A stretch of DNA of 64,000 bases, taken from positions 467,808 through 531,807 of the forward strand of contig NZ_CP110383.1 in the NCBI RefSeq assembly GCF_026015965.1, written 5' to 3'. The stretch's first letter is position 1; each line of letters begins with the position of its first letter. The notes beneath the pieces are model-generated. The model saw nothing but the letters and a program-made list of their open reading frames with translations, did no database searches and was not told where the DNA came from. Made by a program: the position numbers and the translations under genes. Shown here piece after piece: positions 43,726-52,724 of the stretch. This stretch comes from Selenomonas sputigena. Its GTDB lineage: Bacteria; Bacillota; Negativicutes; Selenomonadales; Selenomonadaceae.

Positions 43726-44649
43726 GTGGTGAGACCTGTGCGTTTGCGCGGCAGCTTGGCACTCTTTGTCGCCGCCTTCATCTGGGGTACGACATTTGTC
43801 GCTCAGTCCGTCGGCATGGAGGGCATCGGTCCTTTCACATATGGTGCGGCACGCTATGTCGTCGCTGTCCCCGTCGTCTTTCTCCTGTGGCTCTTTTTCG
43901 CGCCCAAAAGACGCGCGGCGAAGGCGGCGGGTACGTATCGTCCGGGCTTTAAGGCGGGCGCTCTCGTGGGCGTGATCCTCTTCCTGGGGACGACATCGCA
44001 GCAGGTGGGCATGCAGTATACGACGGTGGGAAAGACGGCGTTCATCACATGCCTTTATCTCGTCCTCGTGCCGCTTGCCGCCGTATTTTTCGGCAGCCGC
44101 ATCCGTCCGCTTCATTGGGGCGGCGCGGTTTTGGCGCTCAGCGGACTTTATCTCCTCTCGATGAAGGATGGCTTTTCCCTCTCTTACGGCGATGCGATCA
44201 TGGTGGGAAGTTCGCTCCTCTGGACGATGCACATCCTCTGCGTCGGCCGCTTCGCGTCCTTCGTCGATGCGGTGGAGCTTTCCCTCGCGCAGCTCTTCGT
44301 CTGCGCCTGTGCGAGTCTGGCGCTCGCTTTTCTCTTCGAGCAGCCGACCGTCGCGGGCATCGAGGGCGCGGCGACGGCGATCCTCTATGCAGGGATCATG
44401 AGCTCGGGCGTCGCCTTTACGCTGCAGATCGTCGGACAGCAGTACGCTGAGCCTGCCTTGGCGGCCGTCATCATGAGCCTTGAGTCCGTGTTCGGAGCGC
44501 TTTCGGGCGCAATCCTCCTCGGTGAGTCGATGAGCGCTGCCGAGCTTTCCGGCTGCACCTTGATGCTTGCGGGCATGCTCCTCGCGCAGCTTGCGGGAGT
44601 TCGCGGGATGAAACGTCCTCAAACAGAGGAGGAGAACGGGACGAATTAA
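43726..44649 (+). CDS. DMT-superfamily (EamA) transporter
   Basis: A ~307-residue membrane protein with ten predicted helices in two EamA halves; FIWGTTFVAQSVGMEGIGPF opens the first and AAVIMSLESVFGALSGAILL is the conserved end of the second. Such proteins export metabolites or amino acids; substrate unknown. Start is GTG 43726; GTG 43738, with GGTGAG just before it, is an alternative. No specific neighbour hints at its role. Confidence 0.92.
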   Translation: MVRPVRLRGSLALFVAAFIWGTTFVAQSVGMEGIGPFTYGAARYVVAVPVVFLLWLFFAPKRRAAKAAGTYRPGFKAGALVGVILFLGTTSQQVGMQYTTVGKTAFITCLYLVLVPLAAVFFGSRIRPLHWGGAVLALSGLYLLSMKDGFSLSYGDAIMVGSSLLWTMHILCVGRFASFVDAVELSLAQLFVCACASLALAFLFEQPTVAGIEGAATAILYAGIMSSGVAFTLQIVGQQYAEPALAAVIMSLESVFGALSGAILLGESMSAAELSGCTLMLAGMLLAQLAGVRGMKRPQTEEENGTN

Positions 44650-44759
44650 GCATTTTCCCTCTTTTTGCAGGAATGGCGAGAAGAATGGCGAATAAAAGCA
44701 AGTGGATAATTGACAAAGAGGGATGGATCTGCGAGGCATAGAGAGGGGGAACCGCTTCC

Positions 44760-45899
44760 ATGATGACGGATGATACGAAGATCAAGAGAGCGGTAGTCAC
44801 GATAAAGATCATCGGCGTGGGCGGCGGTGGCAACAGCGTCATCGAGCGTATAGCCGAGGGAAACGAGCTTGATGTGGAGCTGATCGCGATCAATACGGAT
44901 GCGAAGCAGCTTGCCTATATGGAAGAGGCGGGCATCAAGGCGCTCGCTATCGGACGAGAGCTGACGAAGGGGCTCGGCACGGGCGGCGTGGCGGATCTCG
45001 GGGAAGCAGCGGCGAAGGGCGACGAGGCAAAAATCAAGGAAGTTTTAAAGGGCGCCGACCTCGTATTTGTCACGGCGAGCATGGGCGGCGGCGCGGGCAC
45101 GGGCGCGGCGCCCGTCGTCGCAAAAATTGCCAAGGACATGGGCATACTGACGGTCGGCGTCGTGACGGTGCCCTTTTCCTTTGAGGGCGCGCGCAAGAAG
45201 CGCATCGCCAATGAGGGCATCGCAAAGATGCAGGGAAATCTTGACGCCTTGATCGTCGTACATAACGACAACCTCATGAAGCTTCCCGAGAACAAGCACA
45301 TGACGCTCGTCAACGCGTTCAAGGCGGCGGACGACGTCCTCCGTCAGGCGATCAACTGCATCGCGGAATTGATTCTGACGACGGGCGAGATCAATGTCGA
45401 TTTCGCCGATCTCACGTCGACCTTCCGGCAGAGCCAGAGCGGCGATGCGCTCCTCGGCATCGGCGAGAGCCAGAGGAGTGCGATCGAGGCCGTGCAGAAG
45501 GCAGTGGAAAGCCCGCTCGTCGAGAAATCTCTGACGGGCGCACGCGGCTTGATCCTGAACCTCAGTGGCAGCGAGCGCATGACGCTCGACGACGTGGGCG
45601 AGGCGACGAATTACATCCGGGAAAACACGCACCCCGATGTAAATATCATTCTTGGCACGGTCATCGACTCTTCCATGGGACAGACGATCCGCGCGACGAT
45701 CATCGCGACGGACTTCGTCGATGGCGTCGTCATGAAGGCGCAGCGCATGGAGGCGCCCGAAAGCAAGCTCAAGACGGAGAGCATCGCCTCCTTGGAACCG
45801 CCGTCTTTCATGAAGCAGCCGACAGAGAAGGTTCCGGCCTTCGCCTCGCGCAGCGATTTCGCTCTGCCGAAGTTCGATCCGTTCCATCCGAAGAAGTGA
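44760..45899 (+). CDS. ftsZ: Divergent FtsZ-family tubulin-like GTPase, stand-alone
   Basis: A 379-residue FtsZ with the N-terminal KIIGVGGGGNSVIERI, AINTDAKQL, VTVPFSFEG and the T7-loop NVDFADL. Three points are unusual. The tubulin signature at 109-115 is GGGAGTG, with Ala for the usual Thr. The region after the T7 loop (TSTFRQSQSGDALLGIG) differs from the usual MSNAGSALMGIG and is longer. The C-terminal peptide ends ALPKFDPFHPKK instead of a DIPxFLR-like tail. There is no mur/ftsA/ftsQ neighbour. Either this is the only FtsZ moved away from dcw or a second paralogue. Confidence 0.88.
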   Translation: MMTDDTKIKRAVVTIKIIGVGGGGNSVIERIAEGNELDVELIAINTDAKQLAYMEEAGIKALAIGRELTKGLGTGGVADLGEAAAKGDEAKIKEVLKGADLVFVTASMGGGAGTGAAPVVAKIAKDMGILTVGVVTVPFSFEGARKKRIANEGIAKMQGNLDALIVVHNDNLMKLPENKHMTLVNAFKAADDVLRQAINCIAELILTTGEINVDFADLTSTFRQSQSGDALLGIGESQRSAIEAVQKAVESPLVEKSLTGARGLILNLSGSERMTLDDVGEATNYIRENTHPDVNIILGTVIDSSMGQTIRATIIATDFVDGVVMKAQRMEAPESKLKTESIASLEPPSFMKQPTEKVPAFASRSDFALPKFDPFHPKK

Positions 45900-45968
45900 G
45901 CGGTGCGTCGATGCGTCAGCATCCATGCAGCTGAGAAGCTACGTTTGCTTGGAGAGGAGCGAGTTTTT

Positions 45969-46709
45969 ATGGAGGAACGCTTTTGCCGCACGGCGATGCT
46001 CATCGGCGAGGCGGGACTTGTGCGACTCAAGGCGGCTCGTGTCGCTGTCTTTGGCATCGGCGGCGTTGGCTCGTTTGCGGCGGAGGCGCTCGCACGCGCG
46101 GGCGTAGGGCGTCTCGTGCTCATCGACAACGATGCGGTCGCCGCCTCGAATCTCAATCGTCAGCTTGCGGCGCTCTACAGCACGATCGGGCGCAGCAAGG
46201 CGGCGGTCATGAAGGCGCGCATCGAGGACATCAACCCTGCTGCTGAGGTCGAGATCATTGAGGACTTCTTCCTGCCCGAGCGGGCAGGTCTTTTTTTTCA
46301 CGGGTCTTATGATTACATCGTTGATGCCATCGACACCATCGCGGGTAAGATCGGGCTCGTCATGGAGGCGAAGAAACGGACGATCCCCATCGTGAGCAGC
46401 ATGGGGGCGGGCAACAAGCTCGACCCGACGAAGTTCGAGGTCGCCGACATCTATGAAACGAGCGTGTGTCCTCTGGCGCGCGTCATGCGCCGCGAGCTGA
46501 AATCGCGCGGCGTGGAATCTCTGAAGGTCGTCTATTCCAAGGAAAAGCCGCGAAAGCCGCTCTTCGCGCTGCGAGAAGAAAGCGCAGAAAAAGGCGCGCA
46601 GGCTTTTTCCAAGCAGCCGCCGGGCAGCATCTCCTTCGTGCCATCCGTCGCCGGGCTCATACTCGCGAGCGTCGTCGTGCGCGAACTTGCGGGACTGGCA
46701 TTGGAATGA
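45969..46709 (+). CDS. tcdA: tRNA threonylcarbamoyladenosine dehydratase (ThiF/E1-like)
   Basis: A 246-residue E1-like enzyme that uses ATP to cyclise t6A to ct6A at position 37 of ANN-decoding tRNAs. The N terminus MEERFCRTAMLIGEAGL is typical, the nucleotide-binding loop is VAVFGIGGVGSFAAEALARA, and DNDAVAASNLNRQ and DAIDTIAGKIGL follow as in TcdA/CsdL. GAGGAGCGAG before ATG 45969 fixes the start. It lies 69 bp after ftsZ, probably in the same transcript. Confidence 0.92.
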   Translation: MEERFCRTAMLIGEAGLVRLKAARVAVFGIGGVGSFAAEALARAGVGRLVLIDNDAVAASNLNRQLAALYSTIGRSKAAVMKARIEDINPAAEVEIIEDFFLPERAGLFFHGSYDYIVDAIDTIAGKIGLVMEAKKRTIPIVSSMGAGNKLDPTKFEVADIYETSVCPLARVMRRELKSRGVESLKVVYSKEKPRKPLFALREESAEKGAQAFSKQPPGSISFVPSVAGLILASVVVRELAGLALE

Positions 46710-46769
46710 GTGGTCATTTCGTGTGCGTGGTATCTGCAGGCAAGTAGATGCGTAATTTGTACGGAAAAT

Positions 46770-46798
46770 TTGCATGGATATGCAAGATATGTTATAAT
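46770..46798 (+). promoter_or_regulatory. Promoter of the TAXI-TRAP operon
   Basis: TTGCAT (46770-46775), 17-bp spacer, extended TGTTATAAT (hexamer 46793-46798). The leader is about 40 nt. Confidence 0.8.
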
Positions 46799-46845
46799 AG
46801 CATACGTAGTATATAATAGAATTATATCTGTAGGAGGTATGAACC

Positions 46846-47805
46846 ATGCATTTGGGCAAACTAGGGAGAATCCTCTCAGCGGCGGCGCTCCTGATTTTTG
46901 GCACATTGCTCCTCGTCGGCTGCGGTGGCTCAGGAAGCAACAAGTTCATCAACATCGCCACGGGCGGCACGGCGGGTACGTATTACCCGATCGGCGGCGC
47001 GATGGCGGAGATCCTGAACAAGGCGATTCCCGGCATGAATGCGAGTGCGCAGTCCACGGGCGCGACGGTCGCGAACATCAACATGCTGAAGGAAGGCTCG
47101 GTCGATCTCGCCATCGTGCAGAACGACATCACCTATTATGCCGTGAACGGCACGGAGATGTTCAAGGACAAGAAGGTCGAGAACCTGCGCGGCATCGCAG
47201 CGCTCTACCCCGAGACATGCCAGATCGTCACGCTTGAGTCGACGGGCATCAAGAGCATTGCCGACCTCAAGGGCAAGCGCGTCGCCGTCGGTGCGGCGGG
47301 CAGTGGTGCGGAGGCCAATGCGCGTCAGATTCTTGAGGCGTACGGCATCACGTATGATGATATCGATGAGCAGTTCCTGTCCTTCGGCGAGGCGGCAAGC
47401 GCCCTGAAGGACGGCAACGTCGACGCGGCTTTCGTCACGGCAGGATTCCCGACGGCGGCGGTGCAGGACATCACGTCGCAGAACAAGGTGCGTCTCCTGC
47501 CGATCGAGGCGGACAAGGCGGACGCCTTGATCGCAAAGTACCCGTTCTACACGAAGACGAAGATTCCGGCGGGTACCTATGCGGGCTTCGATGAAGAAGT
47601 CCCGGGAATCTCCGTCATGGCGATGCTCGTTGCGACGGACAAGGTGGACGAGAAGCTCGGCTACGACATCACGAAGGCGCTTTTCGACAATATCGAGAAG
47701 CTGCAGGCGGCGCATTCGGCGGCGAAGCAGATTACGAAGGAGAGCGCGAAGGACGGCATGTCCATTGAGTTGAATGCCGGCGCAGAGCGCTACTACAAGG
47801 AATAA
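46846..47805 (+). CDS. TAXI-family TRAP transporter solute-binding lipoprotein
   Basis: A 319-residue TAXI receptor. Signal peptide with lipobox LLVGC (Cys at about 26), then the family opening INIATGGTAGTYYPIGGAMA, DLAIVQNDITYYAVNG, and KGKRVAVGAAGSGAEANARQ. TAXI proteins feed a fused TRAP permease, often with glutamate, 2-oxoglutarate or similar acids as known cargo; the cargo here is unknown. TAGGAGG precedes ATG 46846. The next gene starts immediately after the stop. Confidence 0.94.
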   Translation: MHLGKLGRILSAAALLIFGTLLLVGCGGSGSNKFINIATGGTAGTYYPIGGAMAEILNKAIPGMNASAQSTGATVANINMLKEGSVDLAIVQNDITYYAVNGTEMFKDKKVENLRGIAALYPETCQIVTLESTGIKSIADLKGKRVAVGAAGSGAEANARQILEAYGITYDDIDEQFLSFGEAASALKDGNVDAAFVTAGFPTAAVQDITSQNKVRLLPIEADKADALIAKYPFYTKTKIPAGTYAGFDEEVPGISVMAMLVATDKVDEKLGYDITKALFDNIEKLQAAHSAAKQITKESAKDGMSIELNAGAERYYKE

Positions 47806-48339
47806 ATGAAGAAGCGGCTGGGTGTGAGGCTCTTCTTTGCGGCTCTCGTGCTCGCGGCGCTTGCAGATTTCTTGGCACGCCCCCTGCTCGTCGTGGAAAG
47901 CGAGCAGGGGGCGCTCCTTTATGCGGAAAAAGCGTACGCGGGGATGCCTGTCGTGATTCGCTTCATCCATTCGGTGCAGAAGACGCCCGTGGAGGAAGAC
48001 CTGCGCGTGGATGACGAAGTTTCGGGCTTCGTGCTCGACAAGACGCGCTACCAATCGTTCGGCGTGGGGCTGCCGTTCCTCGCGAGCGAGGGCGAGTTCC
48101 GCGCGGAAGGCGACTTTTTCGTCATGGACGGCATGGAGCGCCGCTTCCCGCGTCTTTCTCTGCGCACGGGGGTGGGAACGGAATTGACGCTCGTGCTCGA
48201 CGGCACGGAGGAGAAGCTTTTTGAAAAGCTTCCGGCAGGAAGCCGCGTCGACCTCACAGTCATCGCCCCGTGGCGCTGGGGCATGGAGAAGCTCTTCGGC
48301 AAGGAGCTTGGAGCCGCTGCTGCGGCAGGAAAGGAATGA
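47806..48339 (+). CDS. DUF1850 protein of TAXI-TRAP systems
   Basis: A 177-residue DUF1850 protein with an N-terminal hydrophobic helix (LFFAALVLAALADFLA) that may be a signal anchor. The core has IRFIHSVQKTPVEEDLRV, TRYQSFGVGLPF and a C-terminal region ending WRWGMEKLFGKE. DUF1850 genes commonly sit between a TAXI receptor and its permease, as here; the role is not known. The start follows the receptor stop with no gap and its stop overlaps the permease start (ATGA). Confidence 0.9.
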   Translation: MKKRLGVRLFFAALVLAALADFLARPLLVVESEQGALLYAEKAYAGMPVVIRFIHSVQKTPVEEDLRVDDEVSGFVLDKTRYQSFGVGLPFLASEGEFRAEGDFFVMDGMERRFPRLSLRTGVGTELTLVLDGTEEKLFEKLPAGSRVDLTVIAPWRWGMEKLFGKELGAAAAAGKE

Positions 48340-50282
48340 TGTTCATCATGCCGGACAAGAAGCATGAGGAACTTGCAAAAGAAGTTCTGAAAAAATACGA
48401 TAAGGAATCCGACGTCATCGAGCACAAGGGATTCATGGCGAAGGTCGTGGCGGTTCTCGCCATCGCGTTTTCCCTCTTTCAAATCTATACGGCGGTCTTC
48501 GGCGTGCTCGATGCGCAGCTGCAGCGTGCCGTTCATCTGGGCTTCGGCCTGACGCTCGTCTATCTGCTCTTCCCCATGCGGCAGGGCTGGTCGCGCGAGA
48601 AGGTGCATGCCGTCGATGTCGTCCTCGCCATCTTGGGTGCGGGCGCTCCCGCCTACATCATCTTCGCCTATCGAAGCCTCGTGATGCGTGCGGGAACGGT
48701 CAATTCGCTTGATCTCGTCGTAGGTCTCATCGGCATCGTGCTCGTCATCGAGGCGACGCGCCGCGTCGTCGGCATGCCGATGGTCTGCGTCGTGCTCTTT
48801 TTCCTCGCCTATGCATTCGCAGGGCCGTACCTTCCGGGCGTTCTCGCACATCGCGGACTGAATCTCGACCAGCTCGTCTCGCATCTCTTCTTCACGACGG
48901 AGGGCGTGTTCGGCATACCGCTCGGCGTGTCCTCGACCTTCATTTTCCTTTTCATCCTTTTCGGTGCCTACCTGGAGTCGACGGGGCTCGGCAAGTTCTT
49001 CATCGACCTTGCGAATGCCGTGGCGGGCTGGGCGCGCGGCGGCCCGGCGAAGGTCGCCGTGCTTTCGAGCGGCCTCATGGGTACAGTCTCGGGCAGCTCG
49101 GTCGCCAACGTCGCGGGCACGGGAGCCTTCACGATTCCCATGATGAAGAAGCTTGGCTATGAGCGCAACTTCGCGGGCGCGGTCGAAGCGGCGGCTTCGA
49201 CGGGCGGACAGCTCATGCCGCCTGTCATGGGAGCGGCGGCGTTCCTCATGGCGGAGTTCGTCGGCGTGCCGTACTTCGACGTCGTCAAAGCGGCGACGAT
49301 TCCTGCACTCCTCTACTTCCTCGGCATCTGGCTCGGCGTCCACTTTGAGGCGCGCCGCAGCAATCTCAAGGGCGTGCCGCGAAGCGAACTGCCCAAGCCG
49401 TGGGAGATTCTGAAGGAGCGTGGCCATCTCGCGATTCCTCTCATCGTCATCATCTATCTGCTCGTCTCGGGCTTCACGCCGATGCGTGCGGCTCTGTGGG
49501 CGATCGTGCTCGCCATCGCGGCCTCGTCTTTGCGCAAGTCGACGCGCATGAAGCCCGTAGAGATCGTGCGCGGTCTTGAAAACGGTGCGCGAAACGTCCT
49601 CGGTGTCCTCGTCGCCTGCGCTTCAGCGGGCATCATCATCGGCGTCGTGACGAAGACAGGGGTGGGCCTAAAGCTCGCGTCGGCTCTGCTCGATCTTTCG
49701 GGCGGCATGCTTTTGCCGACGATGTTCTTCACGATGATTACGTCGATCATCCTCGGCATGGGCGTGCCGACGACGGCGAACTACGTCATCACCTCGACGA
49801 TTGCCGCTCCCGCGCTCGTCCAGATGGGCGTGCCCGTGCTCGCGGCGCACATGTTCGTCTTCTACTTTGGTATCATCGCCGACGTGACGCCTCCCGTGGC
49901 TCTCGCCGCCTTCGCTGGGTCTGCCATCAGCGGCGGCAAGCCGCTGAAGACGGGCATCAATGCCTCGAAGCTCGCGATCGCCGCCTTCATCATTCCGTAC
50001 ATCTTCGTGCTGTCGCCCGTCGTCCTCATGATCGATGCGACACCCATATCGCTCATCACTGTGCTCGTGACCTCGGTCATCGGCATGGTCGGTTTGAGCG
50101 CATCGATGATCGGCTGCCTCGTGAAGCCGTTGAACGGACTTGAGCGCGTTATGCTGTTCGTCGGCGGTCTTTTGATGATTCAACCAGGACTTGTGACCGA
50201 TCTCGTGGGATTCCTTCTCCTGGCGTCCGTGCTCTTCTTCCAGCAGAGGCGCAGCAAAGCGGAGGCGAGCAGCCTTGGCTGA
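48336..50282 (+). CDS. Fused TRAP transporter permease (DctQM type)
   Basis: A 648-residue membrane protein fusing the small and large TRAP subunits. About four N-terminal helices (DctQ part) are followed by a 12-helix DctM part with LSSGLMGTVSGSSVANVAGT, GAFTIPMMKKLGY and MGVPTTANYVITSTI. Sodium-coupled uptake of the ligand delivered by the TAXI receptor is the expected function. The start ATG 48336 follows AGGAAAGGA and overlaps the DUF1850 stop. Last gene of the operon. Confidence 0.93.
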   Translation: MMFIMPDKKHEELAKEVLKKYDKESDVIEHKGFMAKVVAVLAIAFSLFQIYTAVFGVLDAQLQRAVHLGFGLTLVYLLFPMRQGWSREKVHAVDVVLAILGAGAPAYIIFAYRSLVMRAGTVNSLDLVVGLIGIVLVIEATRRVVGMPMVCVVLFFLAYAFAGPYLPGVLAHRGLNLDQLVSHLFFTTEGVFGIPLGVSSTFIFLFILFGAYLESTGLGKFFIDLANAVAGWARGGPAKVAVLSSGLMGTVSGSSVANVAGTGAFTIPMMKKLGYERNFAGAVEAAASTGGQLMPPVMGAAAFLMAEFVGVPYFDVVKAATIPALLYFLGIWLGVHFEARRSNLKGVPRSELPKPWEILKERGHLAIPLIVIIYLLVSGFTPMRAALWAIVLAIAASSLRKSTRMKPVEIVRGLENGARNVLGVLVACASAGIIIGVVTKTGVGLKLASALLDLSGGMLLPTMFFTMITSIILGMGVPTTANYVITSTIAAPALVQMGVPVLAAHMFVFYFGIIADVTPPVALAAFAGSAISGGKPLKTGINASKLAIAAFIIPYIFVLSPVVLMIDATPISLITVLVTSVIGMVGLSASMIGCLVKPLNGLERVMLFVGGLLMIQPGLVTDLVGFLLLASVLFFQQRRSKAEASSLG

Positions 50283-50338
50283 GGAAGGGAATCGCGAATA
50301 GAGCGAAAAAGCGTTGATAAGTGAGGTCTGTACATCTC

Positions 50339-50376
50339 AAAGCCTTCGATTGCCATTCCGGCGTCGGAGGCTTTTT
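50339..50376 (+). terminator. Terminator of the TAXI-TRAP operon
   Basis: AAAGCCTTCGA (50339-50349) pairs with TCGGAGGCTTT (50364-50374), followed by TTTTT. Confidence 0.85.
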
Positions 50377-50392
50377 CTTTGGTCGGAAGATG

Positions 50393-50424
50393 GATTTCCT
50401 CCATAAAGTTTTATGGAGGAAATC
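50393..50424. repeat. 15-bp perfect palindrome upstream of the GGDEF-EAL gene
   Basis: GATTTCCTCCATAAA (50393-50407), spacer GT, then the exact complement TTTATGGAGGAAATC (50410-50424). It ends 12 bp before the -35 of the next promoter. It may be an operator or, if transcribed, a second stem-loop. Confidence 0.88.
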
Positions 50425-50435
50425 TTTGTCAAGTC

Positions 50436-50464
50436 TTGCATTTAGGAAATTTGTCGGTTATTAT
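50436..50464 (+). promoter_or_regulatory. Promoter of the GGDEF-EAL gene
   Basis: TTGCAT (50436-50441), 17-bp spacer, TATTAT (50459-50464). A 6-bp inverted repeat TCGGGT-AC-ACCCGA lies in the leader at 50480-50493, just before AGGAGG. Confidence 0.65.
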
Positions 50465-50508
50465 ATATTCATAAGATCATCGGGTACACCCGACAACAGG
50501 AGGTCGCC

Positions 50509-52251
50509 ATGCGCCGAGCACCTAGAACTGCATTGAGTCCGCTTTTGAAGCGGCTGAAGATTTATTTTGATGTGCTGAAGAGGACGACGTCCGGCTATCT
50601 TTATGTGGTGGATCTGCAAAATAAGGTGGCGATGACGTCGCCGAACATCGTGCGGGATTTCGGCATACCTGCGGAAACGATGGGATTTTCTGCTTTTCGC
50701 CAGGCTTGGCAGGAGATCATGCATCCGACGGAGCGCGAAAACGTCACGAAGGTCTTTGACGATGTGCTGCAGGGGCACACGAGAGAGGGCTGTGTTGAGT
50801 TTCGCGCGAGGACGCGCAAGGACGACTACGAGTGGATCGAGTGTCGCTGCGCTGCTGCGCTCGACCATGAGGGAAAGAGGACGCTCTATGCGGGAATCTT
50901 TCGGCTCATGGGACAGCGCATCCGTGCGGACGCCGTCACGGGACTTTTGAACAAGTACCAGCTGGAGCAGCGCATGAAGGCGGCGCTTGACGAGGCGCGC
51001 GAGACGGGCAGGGGCGGCGCACTGATGATTCTTGGCATCGACAATTTTAAGATCGTCAACGAAGCCTACAACCGCGCCTTTGGCGATCAGGTTCTACGCG
51101 AGGTTGCAAAGCGCATCAAGAAGATCCTCTCGACGGATTTCCGGCTCTATAAGCTCGACGGTGACGAGTTCGGCATCGTTTATCCGGGGGCGGATGAGGC
51201 GGATGTTGAAACTCTCTACCGGAGTATACAGACGGCTCTCTTGAAGCCGCAGCAGATTAACGAACACAAGTATTTCTGCACGGTGTCGGGCGGCACGGTG
51301 TTCTTCCCGCAGTTCGGCAAGGACTACCTCGTGCTGCACAAGTATGCGGAAGCGGCGCTGACCTTGGCGAAGCAGGGGGGCAAGAACAAGAACTGCATCT
51401 TCTCGAAGGAGCTTTACAACCGCTGGCTGCGCTCTTTGACGGCGCGCGAGGACATACGCCGCTCGGTGGAGGACGGCTGCCGCGGCTTCAGCCTGTGCTT
51501 TCAGCCGCAGGTGGGGGCGGAAAACCGGCGCATCATCGGTGCGGAAGCCCTGCTGCGCTGGCAGAATTCCAAGGGGCGCATGGTCGCGCCTATGGAGTTC
51601 ATCCCTCTGCTGGAAGAGTCGCAGCTGATGATTCCCGTCGGCAAGTGGATTGCCGATACGGCAGTGCGCATCTGTCGTGAGTGGCAGAAGATTGTTCCCG
51701 ATTTCTGCATGAGCATCAACCTTTCCTATGTGCAGCTGCGCGACCCGTCCTTCAAGGAGGCTGTCAGGGAATGTATTGAGCGCTATGGCGTAGATCCGGC
51801 GAGCATCGTTTTGGAGCTTACGGAGCACACGGTCATCTCGGACTGGGATTTCATCAATCGTCAGTTTGCCTCTCTGCGCGAGTATGGCCTGAAGATCGCC
51901 ATGGACGATTTCGGCACGGGCTGTTCCTCCTTGGCGATGTTCAAGAACCTCTCGTGCGACATCGTGAAGATCGACCGGGCCTTCGTCAAGCAGATCTTGT
52001 GGTCGGACTTCGATCGCCGCATCGTGGACTACACGGTGGAGCTTTGCCACAGCATGGGCATGAAGGTCTGCATCGAGGGTGTGGAAACGCAGGAGGAGTA
52101 TGATCTTCTGGCAAAGACGTGCAAGGTCGATTCCATTCAGGGCTATCTCTTCGGACGGCCGGAAACAAAGGAAGGATTCGAGGAAAAATTTTTGATGCGT
52201 CAAGAAGCGCACGGAAAGGAGCAGCTATGTCACGCACGAGCGATGAGATGA
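50509..52251 (+). CDS. PAS-GGDEF-EAL protein, probable c-di-GMP phosphodiesterase
   Basis: A 580-residue cytoplasmic protein. A PAS-like region (~25-140) precedes a GGDEF domain (~145-300) whose motif reads DGDEF (LDGDEFGIV), so cyclase activity is doubtful. The EAL domain (~320-570) keeps its metal and catalytic residues: [42 protein letters not shown]. It should therefore degrade c-di-GMP, with the GGDEF part possibly sensing GTP. Soluble, no membrane helix. Its 3' end overlaps queF by 25 bp. Confidence 0.92.
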   Translation: MRRAPRTALSPLLKRLKIYFDVLKRTTSGYLYVVDLQNKVAMTSPNIVRDFGIPAETMGFSAFRQAWQEIMHPTERENVTKVFDDVLQGHTREGCVEFRARTRKDDYEWIECRCAAALDHEGKRTLYAGIFRLMGQRIRADAVTGLLNKYQLEQRMKAALDEARETGRGGALMILGIDNFKIVNEAYNRAFGDQVLREVAKRIKKILSTDFRLYKLDGDEFGIVYPGADEADVETLYRSIQTALLKPQQINEHKYFCTVSGGTVFFPQFGKDYLVLHKYAEAALTLAKQGGKNKNCIFSKELYNRWLRSLTAREDIRRSVEDGCRGFSLCFQPQVGAENRRIIGAEALLRWQNSKGRMVAPMEFIPLLEESQLMIPVGKWIADTAVRICREWQKIVPDFCMSINLSYVQLRDPSFKEAVRECIERYGVDPASIVLELTEHTVISDWDFINRQFASLREYGLKIAMDDFGTGCSSLAMFKNLSCDIVKIDRAFVKQILWSDFDRRIVDYTVELCHSMGMKVCIEGVETQEEYDLLAKTCKVDSIQGYLFGRPETKEGFEEKFLMRQEAHGKEQLCHARAMR

Positions 52252-52724
52252 AGGGCGTCACGCATCTCGGCGAAAAGAACACGCAGTATGCGGCAGACTA
52301 TGCGCCTGAGCTTTTGGAAACCTTTGAGAACAAGCATCCCGACAAGGATTACTGGGTCAAGTTCAACTGCCCCGAGTTCACGAGCCTCTGTCCGATTACG
52401 GGGCAGCCGGATTTCGCGACGATCACGATCTCCTACGTGCCCGAGCGGCGCATGGTCGAGAGCAAGTCGCTGAAGCTCTATCTCTTCAGCTTCCGCAATC
52501 ACGGTGACTTCCACGAGGACGTCGTGAACATCATCCTCAAGGATCTCGTGCGGCTCATGGAGCCGCGCTACATCGAGGTCTGGGGCAAATTTCTGCCTCG
52601 CGGCGGCATCTCCATCGATCCGTATACGAATTACGGCAGGCCGGGCACGAAGTATGAGAAGCTCGCCGAAAAGCGCTTCTTCGAGCATGACCTCTACTTC
52701 ATGGAAAAGGTGGACAACCGATGA
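52227..52724 (+). CDS. queF: NADPH-dependent 7-cyano-7-deazaguanine reductase
   Basis: A 165-residue QueF that reduces the nitrile of preQ0 to preQ1 in queuosine synthesis. The T-fold core has [16 protein letters not shown] with the nucleophilic Cys, [20 protein letters not shown] with the substrate-binding Glu, and YTNYGRPGT. Short (type I) form. AAAGGAG precedes ATG 52227. It overlaps the EAL gene before and cobO after (ATGA). Other queuosine genes are not in the window. Confidence 0.95.
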   Translation: MSRTSDEMKGVTHLGEKNTQYAADYAPELLETFENKHPDKDYWVKFNCPEFTSLCPITGQPDFATITISYVPERRMVESKSLKLYLFSFRNHGDFHEDVVNIILKDLVRLMEPRYIEVWGKFLPRGGISIDPYTNYGRPGTKYEKLAEKRFFEHDLYFMEKVDNR

